A DNA stretch of 64,000 nucleotides from Cryptomeria japonica (lineage: Eukaryota > Streptophyta > Pinopsida > Cupressales > Cupressaceae). The notes under the pieces are model-generated. The model did no database searches, was not told where the DNA came from, and was given only the letters and a program-made list of their open reading frames with translations. Location: contig NC_081409.1 in the NCBI RefSeq assembly GCF_030272615.1, positions 18,788,260 through 18,852,259 of the forward strand, given 5' to 3'. A program made the translations under genes and the position numbers. This document shows positions 34,098 to 45,589 of the stretch, one piece after another; position 1 is the first letter of the stretch; the number at the start of each line of letters is the position of its first letter.

Positions 34098-37053
34098 AAA
34101 TTCCAAAAATAGTGAAAAAGCAGAAAAAAACAAAAAAAATCAAATATGAGAAAAAGTGCAATAAAAACAGATGGTGAAAACCTGGCAAATAGGCATTATC
34201 TGTTGGCTAGCTCTGCCATCCATTGGTTCACACTTTCTTCCACTTGCATTCTTTTCCATCAGTGTTGTTCATATCATAAAGCCTTTTGTACATATGCAGG
34301 CATCCTGGGTGATTTCTCGTCATGGTTTGGATCATTGACTATATCATAATAAGGCTTGTTTCTAGGCTGGGGGTAAAATCCTGAACCTGGCCGGGGGCAA
34401 AAAGTTACAATCGTTTTGAGCTTAATCAAAGCAGGTAGAACAATAGTCAGACAACGCTTGTCAAGCAAAAAACTGAGATACATCCAACATTGAACATAAG
34501 ATCACATTGTCAACCATTAACTATCACATATCAATCTAAACATGACAAAACACATATCAATGGATGATATATCTTGACTCATGATTTTAACACTTTGGCA
34601 ATAATGGTTCAACTATTTTATTTGGATTTTCGCTATCATGATTTTTGAGTAACTCCAGGATGTCTTTGACTAGAGGAACGAGGAAGGAACATGATATTTT
34701 TTCTTGTCTACTGTCTGTAAATTAATCATTAATATGTGCAAAGTTGTGTAATGGAAATGATCATCAGAGTATCATCGAAGACATTTCAGACTTGCATATA
34801 GAAATGGTTAATACTGCCTGTTTTACGCAAGCAACACTCTGGTCATCTTGGTTCAATTATACCTCGATGCTTGTGCTAACTTGCAATATCAAAACCTAGG
34901 AAAGTAGTGCTCAGGTCATCATGGTTCAATTATACCATTGATGTTTGCACTCACTTCCCACATTTTAGAGGCTCAATGATGAAACAAAGCAATGACTCCA
35001 TGACCGGTCCGATCATCGCATTGCATTTCATGTTTTGCATTCGCATTTTAAGATAGACTTGCATTTTATTTCTACATGGGATCACAATTCTCATCTTTTC
35101 CAAGGCCAAAGCTAACATGGTGTTATCTCTCTTATTACGTGATTGAGTACATTGGACACTAACAAAAATATTCATTCATCCTGCATGATAATTTAGTTCA
35201 TCTCATGTAACCATTGCATACCAAGGCATCATTCATATAAAGCATCAAATCATTCATTCATTTAGTAAGATCATTGCATGGCATTCATCTAATCTCAAAT
35301 CATATGAAATAACACCATTGCATTACATTGCATCCATCTCATATTAGCATGCATGAGAAAATCATAAAAAATATCATAAACATAGAAAGCATTGCAATCG
35401 CACAAATATCACATAGAAATTATAAGCATCACTATACATATTTGCATTCGCATACATCATGTAAATACTGCATCATCATATATCCATCATCTAGAATTCA
35501 TAAGCATATAGAAATTAAAGCATACATCATGAAAGTAACTGCACATCATAATCATATATCAAATAAAATGCATCCATCATCTCATAGGTCATGTAGAGCG
35601 AATAGGATCGACTGCATATTATATCATCAAAACAAGATCAATGTCCAAGGTACAATGATATCACAAAATATATGAGATACATCACAAATATACATCACAG
35701 GAATCATCAATATATCATCACAAAAGGGTGTGTACATGAATGGATCAATGTCCCATATCAGTGGGACCACTAAGACGCGGAGTGAAAACAATAAAAAATC
35801 AAAATAAAATCAACTCATCAAAAAATCAAAACTCAAAAATCATAAAAAAAAACCAAAAAAATCGAAAAAATAAAAATAAATTTTTTTTCCCCCTCCCCCC
35901 CGGTTGGCGCCACCCATGGCACCCTCGGCACCTACGGTGGCGCCAAAGGTGCCGCTCGCAGCATCGACAGTGCTTGCAGTGGTGCCCGCGGTGCCTCCCG
36001 TAGTGCCGACGGCGCTAGCGGTGGCGCCCGCGGCGCCTCCCACTGTGCCAGCGGCGTTAGTAGTGGCGCCCGCGACGCCTCCTGCAACGCCGACGGTGAG
36101 GCTCGTGGCACCGGTGGTAGTGGTGGCAACCGCCGCCGGGACTCCACCTCCACCACCGGCTCCCATCTCCAAAAAAAAATAAAAAATAAAAAATGCGAAA
36201 TTTTAAAAATAAAAATAACACAATTTAAAAAAAACAAAATTTTTAATGTTGCATAAATAAATTTGGGAGGCGAATGGATTTTTTTTTTTAAATATGGAAA
36301 AAGCCAACGCGAATCTTATGCTACTCCCCCAAATATGCCAACTTTAGCTTATTTGAATCTTCCTGCAACATGATATCAACAAACTGTCAGTTCTTTATCC
36401 AATCAATCTTATCAATTCTGTCAATCCATCTCATCTGATCATTTCTATCATGTCTTATACATGATGAATCCTTCCTGGAACCAGACATTTTGATCAAGTC
36501 TTATACAAGATATATCATTCCTGAAACCAGATGCTTTGATCATCTTTGTCTTATACAGGAGGTGCCATTCCTGAAACCAGACTTGATCTCGATCTCATCA
36601 ATATAATCAATCTTATCAATTCAATCAAACTCTATCAATCATCACATCAAGAACCACATCAAAGTGATCGAAGAACTCACACTTTCATCAACCACAGTTG
36701 CAGGAATCATCCAATAGTCTATCGGGAAATCAATTTCGCAAAGATCCAAAAAAAACTCCAAAGGTCAATTATCTCAATTGATCTCCTGAGGGGGCATCCC
36801 CACATCAATATCTATCAATCAACATCTGGGGCATCATATCGAGGTTTATCATCTCTAAAATTGAATCGACATCATATCAAGATTTATCATCTCCAAAATT
36901 GAATCGACATTATATCATCTCCAAATCAAATCAGTATCATATCGAAACAAAATCCGCATGAAATCAAGATTGAATCTGCATCCTATCAAAATAAATATCA
37001 ACAACATCATCAATCAAGTTTTCTTTGAACCAACGCGCTGTCACACATCGCTT
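34098..37053 (+). other. Non-coding 3' region of the 11-kb gypsy element
   Basis: No gene supported. It holds an imperfect ~95-bp duplication at 34,840-34,960 (GGTCATC(T/A)TGGTTCAATTATACC), a CAT-rich stretch at 35,200-35,720, the GC-rich minisatellite described separately, and about three ~50-bp units at 36,435-36,590 (CTTATACA...CATTCCTGAAACCAGA). At 36,830-37,000 there are repeated CATATCA(A/T) and TCTCCAAAATTGAATCGACAT segments. Confidence 0.6.
35905..36160 (+). repeat. GC-rich 42-bp minisatellite, Ala/Pro/Val-coding
   Basis: Two clear 42-bp units begin GTGCCGACGGCGCTAGCGGT and GTGCCAGCGGCGTTAGTAGT (about 36,005 and 36,047), with weaker copies before and after. It is much richer in G and C than the surrounding AT-rich sequence. 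All frames are open because of composition. The plus frame reads as alternating AP/VAP residues. I do not call a protein. Confidence 0.75.
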
Positions 37054-37068
37054 CAAAGAGGGGCAAAA
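37054..37068 (+). other. Polypurine tract of the 11-kb gypsy element
   Basis: CAAAGAGGGGCAAAA ends at the first base of the 3' LTR. The outer element's PPT at 16,598-16,611 (minus strand, CAAAGAGGGGAAAA) is almost the same, which supports one family. Confidence 0.88.
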
Positions 37069-38116
37069 TGTATACACCTAAAAATGGTCTGAAGATAGTT
37101 AATTAAATATGCAGTTATTTGATTAATTCCCCTTCCCAATTAATTGAATTCACAAGCAATTTAATTAATTTCTCTATTCATCTACTAAGTAAATAAATCT
37201 AAATGATTTACTTACATAGTTCATTTCATATCCCCCTCTGATTAATTAATTATAAATAATTAATGTCTCCCCATTTTAATCAATTCTTCTAATCCCTAAT
37301 TAAGATTAACAAACTCAAGTTTGTTGAGATTAATTACCATTTTGCAATTATTTGAATTTCTAAATTCAAATGAGCACATGGCTCCTAACTTTAACCACCT
37401 AACCTAACCATCCCCTAACTTAACCCATTCAATTTAATCTTGGGTCTAACTAACCCTATCCAATCTTGCACATCCTAACCTCCCATGGTGTGGATATTCT
37501 CTCCTTGAGACACATGGCACTTTTGCCACATGTCTCCTCCCTTGGACACTTGCCATCTCATGAGCAAGGCTCCTTGACACTTGTCACCACAGAGATGACA
37601 AGTGTCCCTTCCTCCAACCTCTTCTCCAACTTCCTCAATCTTGACCCTTGATATCTTCAGATTAGATTTGGGCCATCGATTCTTGCCACCTCAGCTTTGG
37701 CCTTGGAATTCCTATAAATATCCCCCATTTTGGAGCAATAAGGATCCCATATCATATCAATTTAGGCATCATTACTATAGGCAATTTGCATTTCAATTAT
37801 CTAGTAATTAGCTCTTGGATTTATCATAGCATGTTAATCTAGTTTCTTAAATCATCCATTTCATATCATCTCCATAGTCAATCATGATCAAATAGCTACT
37901 CAACTCTTGAGTTGTCACTTTGGAGGTCATTGCTCTGCTGAGAGCCCATTAATCCAACACCTTCAAGGTCCTCAAGAATAGAGGAAAATGGGACATTTCA
38001 AGGAAGGCTTATGGTTTGCATTTTTAATCTAGTTTTCAATTAAGCTTTTCAATTATGTTTTTATTGTCTCATTATATGTGTATGCCTCTTATACTAACAA
38101 CATTTTTAGCATCACA
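37069..38116 (+). repeat. 3' LTR of the 11-kb gypsy element
   Basis: 1048 bp, colinear with 27,143-28,206 and very similar, lacking the 14-bp CCTAACC-type duplication. It ends GCATCACA and is followed by the target duplication ATTAG. Confidence 0.92.
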
Positions 38117-38122
38117 ATTAGA

Positions 38123-38162
38123 AATCTTGTAGTTGTGGGTTTGAGCCCCACGGTGGGCGCCA
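38123..38162 (-). other. Extended 40-nt primer-binding site matching lysine tRNA
   Basis: On the plus strand this reads like the 3' half of plant lysine tRNA, ending ...GAGCCCCACGGTGGGCGCCA. Compared with the recalled tRNA-Lys(CUU) sequence, 36 of 40 positions agree, from A37 (just after the anticodon) to the terminal CCA. All four differences are C to T or G to A. CCA is added after transcription to nuclear tRNAs, so a reverse-transcribed primer copy is the best source. Four bases separate it from the LTR at 38,167. It is the PBS of the outer minus-strand element. Confidence 0.8.
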
Positions 38163-38166
38163 AAAA

Positions 38167-39251
38167 TGTGTTTGATGAAAAGTGGACTAAGAATCTGTAT
38201 CTGGAATCCACAACACTTCAATTAAGTCATTAGATGCATGGTTAGTCAGATATAAGTATGGATATGAAAAACCATAACAAACCGACCCATTGCCTTTTAA
38301 AAGATGTGAGTATAAGATTGCTCTTAGATTTGTATAAGCAATCCAGTGACTAGACAACACCAAGATGAAGGATTTTAATCTATATGAGCATGATATTAAT
38401 GCTAGATGGATGCAAGATTAACCTAACAAGAATTAAACATTAAATGAGATAAATGATCTAATTATGTATGCAATATTCTCAATGAACCTAGAGAAAAAAC
38501 AGTATAATAACAATATATTCTCTAGGATTTTTGAATGAGAGATGAGAGCCTGAATTTATAGAAAATTCAGAAAGAAACCAACAGCTAAGATCAAATGATG
38601 ATGAGCGGTCAAGATTTTCCAAGAGGAAGCACAATCCAGGTGAATTTATGTGATTGGATGCTTTTTTTAGTTTTAAAGGAAATTGAACTAAAATTAAGAT
38701 AAAATCAAGAAAAAAACTGATTTATTCTCTATTTCATTCAATTTTAATATTTAATTGTTTTAATTGTTTTCTTTGAGATTATTTATCAATTTTTAATTTG
38801 GTTTTTTGAAGATTATCTACAATTGATTTCTTTTCTCAAAATTTTAATTCTTTTTTTGATTTATTTCCTATTTTGAAGATTTGTGCTCATAATTTCCAAT
38901 TCCTCTTTCTTGATTTGTTTCCTTTTTTGAAGATTTATGACAATGTTTATTTGTTTTTCAAATTAATTCCTGTTTTTGATGATTTAATGGAAAATTGATT
39001 TATTTAATTAAATATGCAAAAGGTATTTAATTAAAATAAATAAGATAATTGTTTAAAATGATTTACTTGGAATGATTTAATTAATTAAAAATATTTAATT
39101 AATATTGAGTGATTAATTTTGCCATGTGACATTGATGATTAAAGAATTAAATGTGTGCTCAAGATTTATTTAATTGCCTTTGGTTAGGACCTTGGTGATG
39201 TTGTCGATATTAGGGGCCCATGGTTTAGATGGCCATTTTTAGGGTATTACA
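38167..39251 (-). repeat. 5' LTR of the outer gypsy element
   Basis: 1085 bp, matching 15,495-16,597. On the minus strand it runs TGTAATACCC (39,251) to ...AAACACA (38,167), then the PBS. Unexpectedly, the outside flank reads TTTGCCCCTCT on the plus strand, i.e. AGAGGGGCAAA, PPT-like, on the minus strand. Confidence 0.88.
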
Positions 39252-39259
39252 TTTGCCCC

Positions 39260-42137
39260 TCTAAAGACCTACTACTCAAGTGTGCCTGAAGGTCATCTCT
39301 TTGCTTAAGAGTATCTAGTATTGCTTCATGATCAACAATAGTCACTGTCCATAGCTCTTTGGTCTTCGGTATTTCTTGATGCTTCAACAACTTGACATTT
39401 GTAGCTATAATAAGGTGTGAATATATGAGAATGGTTTTGTGTCTCTCAGTCTTCAAATGCAAGTATGCCATTCTTTCTAATCATGTATGTTCGCAACCAA
39501 GTTCCCACAACAACAACTGAACCTGTAGGATATGTGAACCCATAATCATTTGTCACTGGTTGTGGTAGCTTTTGTTTTCCCTGTACACATCGTGCCAACC
39601 AATATTCTGATCTCTCTTCATTCTCCTGCGGTGCAACAACCACAAAAACATGTCCTGGTTGTACAAGATCTGATAGACGGTCATACTCAAGTGAAATTTC
39701 CATGTCATCGTTTGACAAGGATATTGTTTGAGATAAATGAGTTAGATATTGGGGAACCCACATATCAACCCACTCACTTGACTCACACTGATCCCAATCA
39801 CACCGAGCACTACTCTAACAAAAACAAGCCAACACTCGTGTCCAAATGGTCTATGTACTTGCATTTGAGCTGAGAAATGAATGCATCTTTGAAGAATCTT
39901 TAATTGTTTGACAATCCAATCTGTATCCCACTATGCCCTCCTCAACCAACCAAAAGAATCTGGTCACTGCTGAATCAAGAGTACCTCCATGTGACAATGC
40001 TGAACTACACCAATCAACAATAGAATATGCATCAGAGAAATTTGCACCTGAAATCCTCAATTGCTCCTTAACTAGAGCTCTCTTCAAACATGCACCTACT
40101 CCATCATGCTCCCCCTTCCCATGCCCTACCTCAAAAAAACACCAAGTATGAGGTATATGTCTCTCTACATGCATTCTACTCAACCAATAAAATATACAGA
40201 CATTCTTGAATTGACCCGTACAGTTATTTGACCATATGATATGTTGATCAATTGCAATATCTTTCTCATGCAAGAACTCAAAAAATTATCAAAATAATGT
40301 TGCACATACTTGGAGGAGTGTGATCTATCATCATTCATATAAAAATGATACTCCTTGATTATCTTCCTATCCTCTTCTATACTATCAGGAGCATGTCTAT
40401 ATGTAATGTGAATAAAAATAGCAATCTGGATTGAATTGCAGTACTGAGACTATACCTCAATATGTGGTTGCAATGTATAGTTCTCTACAAAATCAACCAC
40501 TGATACAATAGTGCCAATCGGGAAAGAGTTCTTAAACATCCTGAACTGTTGATCCAACCACTGAGACCTATGGGTGTGCCTTGCATACTTGTAGAAAATA
40601 TTTTCCTTAAAATCCAAAATAAAATCAGCAACACTCACTTCTCTTGAGAGTAATTCACATCTAGAACCTTCACCTCCACTCTTCAAAGTATATTTCATTG
40701 TCTCATATCTTTTTTTCTCAACATAATTCTTTCCAAACTCATGTTCGATGCCCTCATGAAAACATGAAACAAACTTTGACAACTCACCACATTGTGAGTA
40801 ATCCTCATTCAAACAATCATTTCTATAGAAATAGTAGCTATCATCTCTAGGGAATAAAAAAAGATCTTACAAGTCTCTTGATGATATCAGAAATAGCATT
40901 GCACCACACTCCTGCAACATCTCATTAGTATGCATCGTAGAACGAATATGGCATAAAAGTTCATGGTACATTGAAAACTCCACTTGGTACTTGCAACAAC
41001 AAGTATTACAAATCTTAAGAGGTGCACAATAAAATGGCTTCAAAGATTCAAAGGCCCTTTGTGATATTTGCAAAGTTGGATGTACTTCACAAATATTTTT
41101 GTACAACATTGTTTGGCTTGATTCCAAGAAATGTTTGGGATGCAGTGTGTGGTCTCAATTGCCGATTCTTAATTTCAAAACGTCCTTTACATTGGGTGAT
41201 ACACTAGCATTAGAGTGCCAAAATTGTTGAATCTCCTCCTTCACATTGTCAGTCAACTTTCTATCAACACATGGAAGCCTCCCACCAAAATCCCATGTAT
41301 CATGTTGAAGTGGATCGTCAAGTCTTTATCTTCGTGCAAGTGCTCTATCCAAAGTTTTATGGTTTATGTTAAAACCAACACAAGTTTGTCTCATTTGACG
41401 AGCCTTACCAATTGATGGCTTACTAAGGAGGTTGTAATCACTCTTCGAGTGACTCTCTTATCTCTTTCCTTGGTATTCTTTCCAATAGAATTGAGAGCAT
41501 AAAATAGATTTTTGGCAATAATAGAATTTCTCTCCATCTTCTTGTTCATACGAATCTTCAATTTTTTTAGAAATGGTCTCATCTTTATCATCTTTAGCAA
41601 TTGAACAAAAAATTGGCATTGCTCGGTCAATGCCTTATTGCTTAAATTTTGGTCGAAAAGTTGTGTAGCCCACAATCAAATGGTTCTTGTTGACCTCTTG
41701 CCTTCAAGATTCACAATAATGTTCTCATCAATTTCAAGTAACCATTTTGGGGTTCTTGAAGATCTTGGATTTGGAATTTGTCTTTCATCCATGAGAGGGT
41801 CTTCATTTCTTAAGTAATTAGGTGTTACATATTGTTCACTTGGTTGAGCAATTCCACCTCCAATGTCAAAGTTTTCCATATTTTCACCTCCAATGTCAAA
41901 ATTTTCCACATGTTCACCTCCAATGTCAAAAAGTTTCATATTTACACCAAAATTATGGACACCTTCATAGTCAACACCCAAATTTTCACTTTCCATTCTC
42001 ACGTCATGTTGAGCATTTTCATTATCACTTTCAACATTTTCAAATTCAACTTCCTCTTCACTTGAAGTAACATTAGAAATATTTAACATACCTCGTCTTC
42101 CCCTCCTATGAACTTCTCTATCTCTTTCTCTATACAC
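39260..42137 (-). pseudogene. Transposase-like protein gene, broken by stops and frameshifts
   Basis: Minus-strand order: an acidic N-terminus from Met 42,137 with three 11-residue repeats (MENFDIGGE-type); a basic region (41,675-41,391), in frame after a TGA; HPKHFLESSQTMLYKN and ICNTCCCKYQVEFSMY (41,150-40,970), a Cys-cluster motif; KNSFPIGTIVSVVDFVENY (about 40,530); DQHIIWSNNCTGQFKN with ...EVGHGKGEHDGVGACLKRAL (40,240-40,050); and a C-terminal VFVVVAPQEN...YWLARCVQGKQ region (39,690-39,580). The pattern D...N/DNCxGQFKN...HGKGxxDGxG recalls DDE-type nuclease cores of uncharacterised transposase-like proteins, but I cannot name a superfamily. At least three frameshifts and several stops make it dead. 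It ends next to the LTR at 39,251. Terminal inverted repeats were not found. Confidence 0.5.
41855..41940. repeat. 33-bp coding minisatellite (three copies)
   Basis: Three copies of a 33-bp unit containing TTCACCTCCAATGTCAAA. On the minus strand each codes for an 11-residue repeat with NFDIGGE. It lies in the N-terminal acidic region of the transposase-like protein. Confidence 0.8.
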
Positions 42138-42525
42138 TTCAATTTGGTCATTTTAAATATTTCTTTTGCATTTACCTCCCCATTTACCTCCACAAAGATG
42201 CTCCGAAATGATTGACAATGTAAGATTTGATGTTAAGAATCTCTCAAAAGCAAAAAATTGTCTCAACCTATCTGAAAACCCCTTGATTGTTGACATAACA
42301 TAGAATGTGAAGAATGTGGGCCGTTAGAATCCTCAAAATGGCCCACAAGGCTCTTTTTTATTTACAAAAATTGGATATCCGATTTTAATGCATAAATTTG
42401 TGGTCCCAAATATAATTCCTATTGTCACCTTTTTTTAACTATTGCCACATTAATGGCAGTGGTAGAAATCGGTTATCTGATGAAATTAGATATCCAATTT
42501 TAGTACTCATATTTTAAAGAGAGAG
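42138..42525. other. Spacer with GATATC-type motifs
   Basis: No gene seen. At 42,365-42,510 it holds GGATATCCGATTTTAATG, TTATCTGATGAAATTAGATATCCAATTTTAG and the like. The same words occur as inverse complements at 44,645-44,755, beyond the minisatellite, so this may be the left end of a large inverted repeat. Confidence 0.5.
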
Positions 42526-43118
<593 letters not shown>

Positions 43119-44370
43119 GTCATATGACCCCTTAGGACCCATAACGATCCAATATGGTGTCATAAGGGGTCATATTGTGTCCTACGGGGCTATATGGTAT
43201 CTTAAAGGGGTCATATGACACAATATGATCCCTTAGGACACAATATGACCCTTTACAACTCTATACAGTGTTGTTATGGGTCATATGACCCCTTATGACA
43301 CCATATGGTGTCGTTAGGGGTTGTATGGTGTCCTAAGGGGTCATGGGATACCATATGACCCCTAAGGACAACATATGACCCCTTATGACACCATATTGGG
43401 TTGTTATGGGTCATATTATGTCCTAAGGGGTCATATGGTATTTTAAAGGGGTCATATGACACAATATGACCCCTTAGGACATAATATGACCCATAATGAC
43501 ACAATTTGGTATCATAAGGGGTCATATGGTGTCCTAAGGGGTTGTAGGACACAATATGATCCCTTAGGACACCATAGGACCAATAAAGACCCAATATGTT
43601 GTCCTTAGGGGTCATTTGGTATCCCATGACCCCTTAGGACACCATATGACCCCTAACGATACCATATGGTGTCATAAGGGGTCATATGACCCATAACGAT
43701 ATTGTATAGAGTCGTAAAGGGTCATATTGTGTTCTAAGGGGTCATATGATGTCTTAAAGGGGTCATATGACACAATATGACCCCTTAGGATACAATATTA
43801 CCCATAATGACACAATTTGGTGTCATAAGGGGTAATATGGTGTTCTAAGGGGTCATAGGACACAATATGACCCCTTGGGACACCATAGGACCCCTAACGA
43901 CACCATATGGTGTCAAAAGGGGTCATAAGGGGTCATATGACCCATAACTACACCGTATAGAGTCGTAAAGGGTCATATTGTGTCCTAAGGGGTCATATGG
44001 TGTCTTAAAGGGGTCATATAACATAATATGACCCATAACGACACAATTTGGTGTTGTAAGGGGTCATATGGTGTCCTAAGGGGTTGTAGGACACAATATG
44101 AACCCTTAGGACAACATATGACCCATAATGACCCAATATGGTGTCATAAGGGGTTATATGTTGTCTTTAGGGGTCATATGGCATCCCATGACCCCTTAGG
44201 ACACTATATGACCTCTAACAACACCATATGGTGTCATAAGGGGTCATATTGTGTCCTAAGGGGTCATGGGACACAATATTGCTTACAAAAAATTGATACC
44301 TAAGGGGTCATATGGTGTCCTAAGGGATCATAGGAAACAATATGATCCCTTAGGATACAATATAACCCTT
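43119..44370. repeat. Palindrome-rich ~20-bp minisatellite
   Basis: About 1.25 kb built from the unit AAGGGGTCATATGGTGTCCT and from its inverse complement (AGGACACCATATGACCCCTT), intermixed. CATATG and TCATATGA cores are palindromic themselves. Many neighbouring units are arranged head to head, giving perfect or near-perfect hairpins of 20-45 bp. ORFs at 43,274-43,627 and 44,028-44,303 reflect the repeat and are not genes. Confidence 0.93.
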
Positions 44371-44408
44371 TCTCCCTCCCTCTCTCTCTCCCCCTCCCCC
44401 CTCTCCCC

Positions 44409-44449
<41 letters not shown>

Positions 44450-44560
44450 CCATCTCCCCTAATCTCTCTCTCTCCCTTCCCTCCCCTCTCTCTCTCTCCC
44501 TCTCCCCTAATCTCTCTATATTACCCCCCCTCTCTCTCTCTCTCCCTCTCCCTAATATCA
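44371..44560 (+). repeat. CT-rich microsatellite, inverse of the left GA tract
   Basis: Runs of CTCTCT with CTCCCCTAATCTCTCT units, the inverse complement of AGAGAGATTAGGGGAG at 42,526-43,118. It closes the minisatellite on the right. ORFs here are artefacts. Confidence 0.95.
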
Positions 44561-45589
44561 TATACTAATTTATTTATAAATTAATATATTATATATTAAT
44601 AAATAATAGATTAATTATGTGCAAATTTAGTTATTGAATTTACTTATTAAAATCGAATATCTGATATAATCAGATATCTGATTGTATCAGATATCTGATT
44701 CTATTGGATATCTGATTGTACCAGATATCCGATTCTATCAAATATCCGATTTTTGTTGTACAAATTTCAAATTTGAAATTTTGGCTTAGGTTTTCTTTGG
44801 GATTTGGCTTGGAAGTGACAAGCCTAGAAAGTCAACTGAAAAAATGTGTTTTTCAGTATTCCTTAATTTTCCTGACTTTACACTGGTGGTTGACGACTTT
44901 TTTTATAACCAAAAATGATATAACGAAAAGGGTTTTTTAAGGACGTTCTCATCTTTCCAACAATATAAGGCTTGTCTTATTTCGACTTTAATAAATAATT
45001 ATTATTTATTTTCTAATTGAATTCTGACAAAAGTCCTGATTGATAGACTGATTGAAAAACACTCTTAACTTTCAAACGGTATAATATTTTTTGAATCCAA
45101 AATATGCATCACATCCTATGCTTCGTCTACTATAGGGAAAAATTAAAAAAAAAGAATTTCATAAGGTTTGGACCAAGTTAATGTGGTCAGACATAGGAGT
45201 TTCTGAATTTCTGAAAAGTTGTAATAAAAAAATCATAAATAATTATTTACTTTATAAAAAATTATAAAAAAAATGTGTCACATCTAGACATGAGTCTAAT
45301 ACTTATATTATAAATCTTATAAAAAAATATTATGATTTTATTGTGATTAGGGTGGTTAGACATACACCTACTTCTTATCTTTTTCCTGAAATTTTTGTAC
45401 CACTACATTGAAATTTGAAATTTTCATCAAATAGGTTTTTTTTTTTTTCCAAAAAAAAACTAGTATCTTAGAAACTGCATTCAATTTTCTATAGATTCTC
45501 TTCTTACATATTTTAAAAATAATGTTCACAACTTATTCAAATTTTCATGTCAAGTTGCATAACTCTGATTTTCTGAAATTTCATTGCCA
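44561..45589. other. AT-rich spacer with GATATCTGATT tandem repeats
   Basis: At about 44,650-44,755 five copies of (A/G)GATATC(T/C)GATT(G/C)TA occur, spaced about 18-20 bp. They match the left spacer at 42,365-42,510 in inverse orientation. The rest, 44,760-45,589, is AT-rich with T- and A-runs and nothing coding; it begins where the chromovirus RT breaks off. Confidence 0.6.

Larger units (their letters stand above)
27143..38116 (+). mobile_element. Full-length Tat-like gypsy element, 11 kb, RT-less
   Basis: Ends are exact: LTRs 27,143-28,206 and 37,069-38,116 start TGTATACACC and end GCATCACA. The target duplication ATTAG lies at 27,138-27,142 and 38,117-38,121. PBS is at 28,212, PPT at 37,054-37,068. 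Order: leader with 21-bp repeats (28,230-31,200), protease, linker plus RNase H ORF, integrase zinc finger and tail (through 34,097), then a ~3-kb non-coding region. Capsid-type Gag, reverse transcriptase and integrase core are missing, so it is non-autonomous. It sits in the leader of the related minus-strand element. Confidence 0.93.
15495..39251 (-). mobile_element. Outer Tat-like gypsy element carrying two nested insertions
   Basis: LTRs lie at 38,167-39,251 (5') and 15,495-16,597 (3'). Minus-strand order: 5' LTR, lysine-tRNA PBS (38,162-38,123), leader (38,121, then 27,142-25,193 once the inner element is removed), gag-like coding sequence (25,192-24,969 and 22,234-20,112, split by a small element), a ~3.5-kb non-coding 3' region, PPT and 3' LTR. 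Without insertions it is about 10 kb. No protease, RT or integrase was recognised, so it depends on helpers. The flanks (GACAC and TTTGC) do not match, and sequence beyond 39,251 resembles a PPT. This suggests recombination between two copies. Confidence 0.75.

Noticed and set aside
38123-38162. A tRNA-Lys gene or tRNA-derived SINE
   Set aside because: Only the 3' half is present, with an encoded CCA and an LTR four bases away. No 5' half, A box or poly(A)/RNA polymerase III terminator is seen.
43274-44303. ORFs in the ~20-bp minisatellite with repeated GSYGVLRGH-type residues
   Set aside because: They reflect repeat periodicity; both strands give similar repeats and no domain is present.
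43119-44370. CRISPR-like array
   Set aside because: There are repeats of regular length, but no distinct spacers and no cas genes. Units diverge freely and occur in both orientations, in a plant-type genome.
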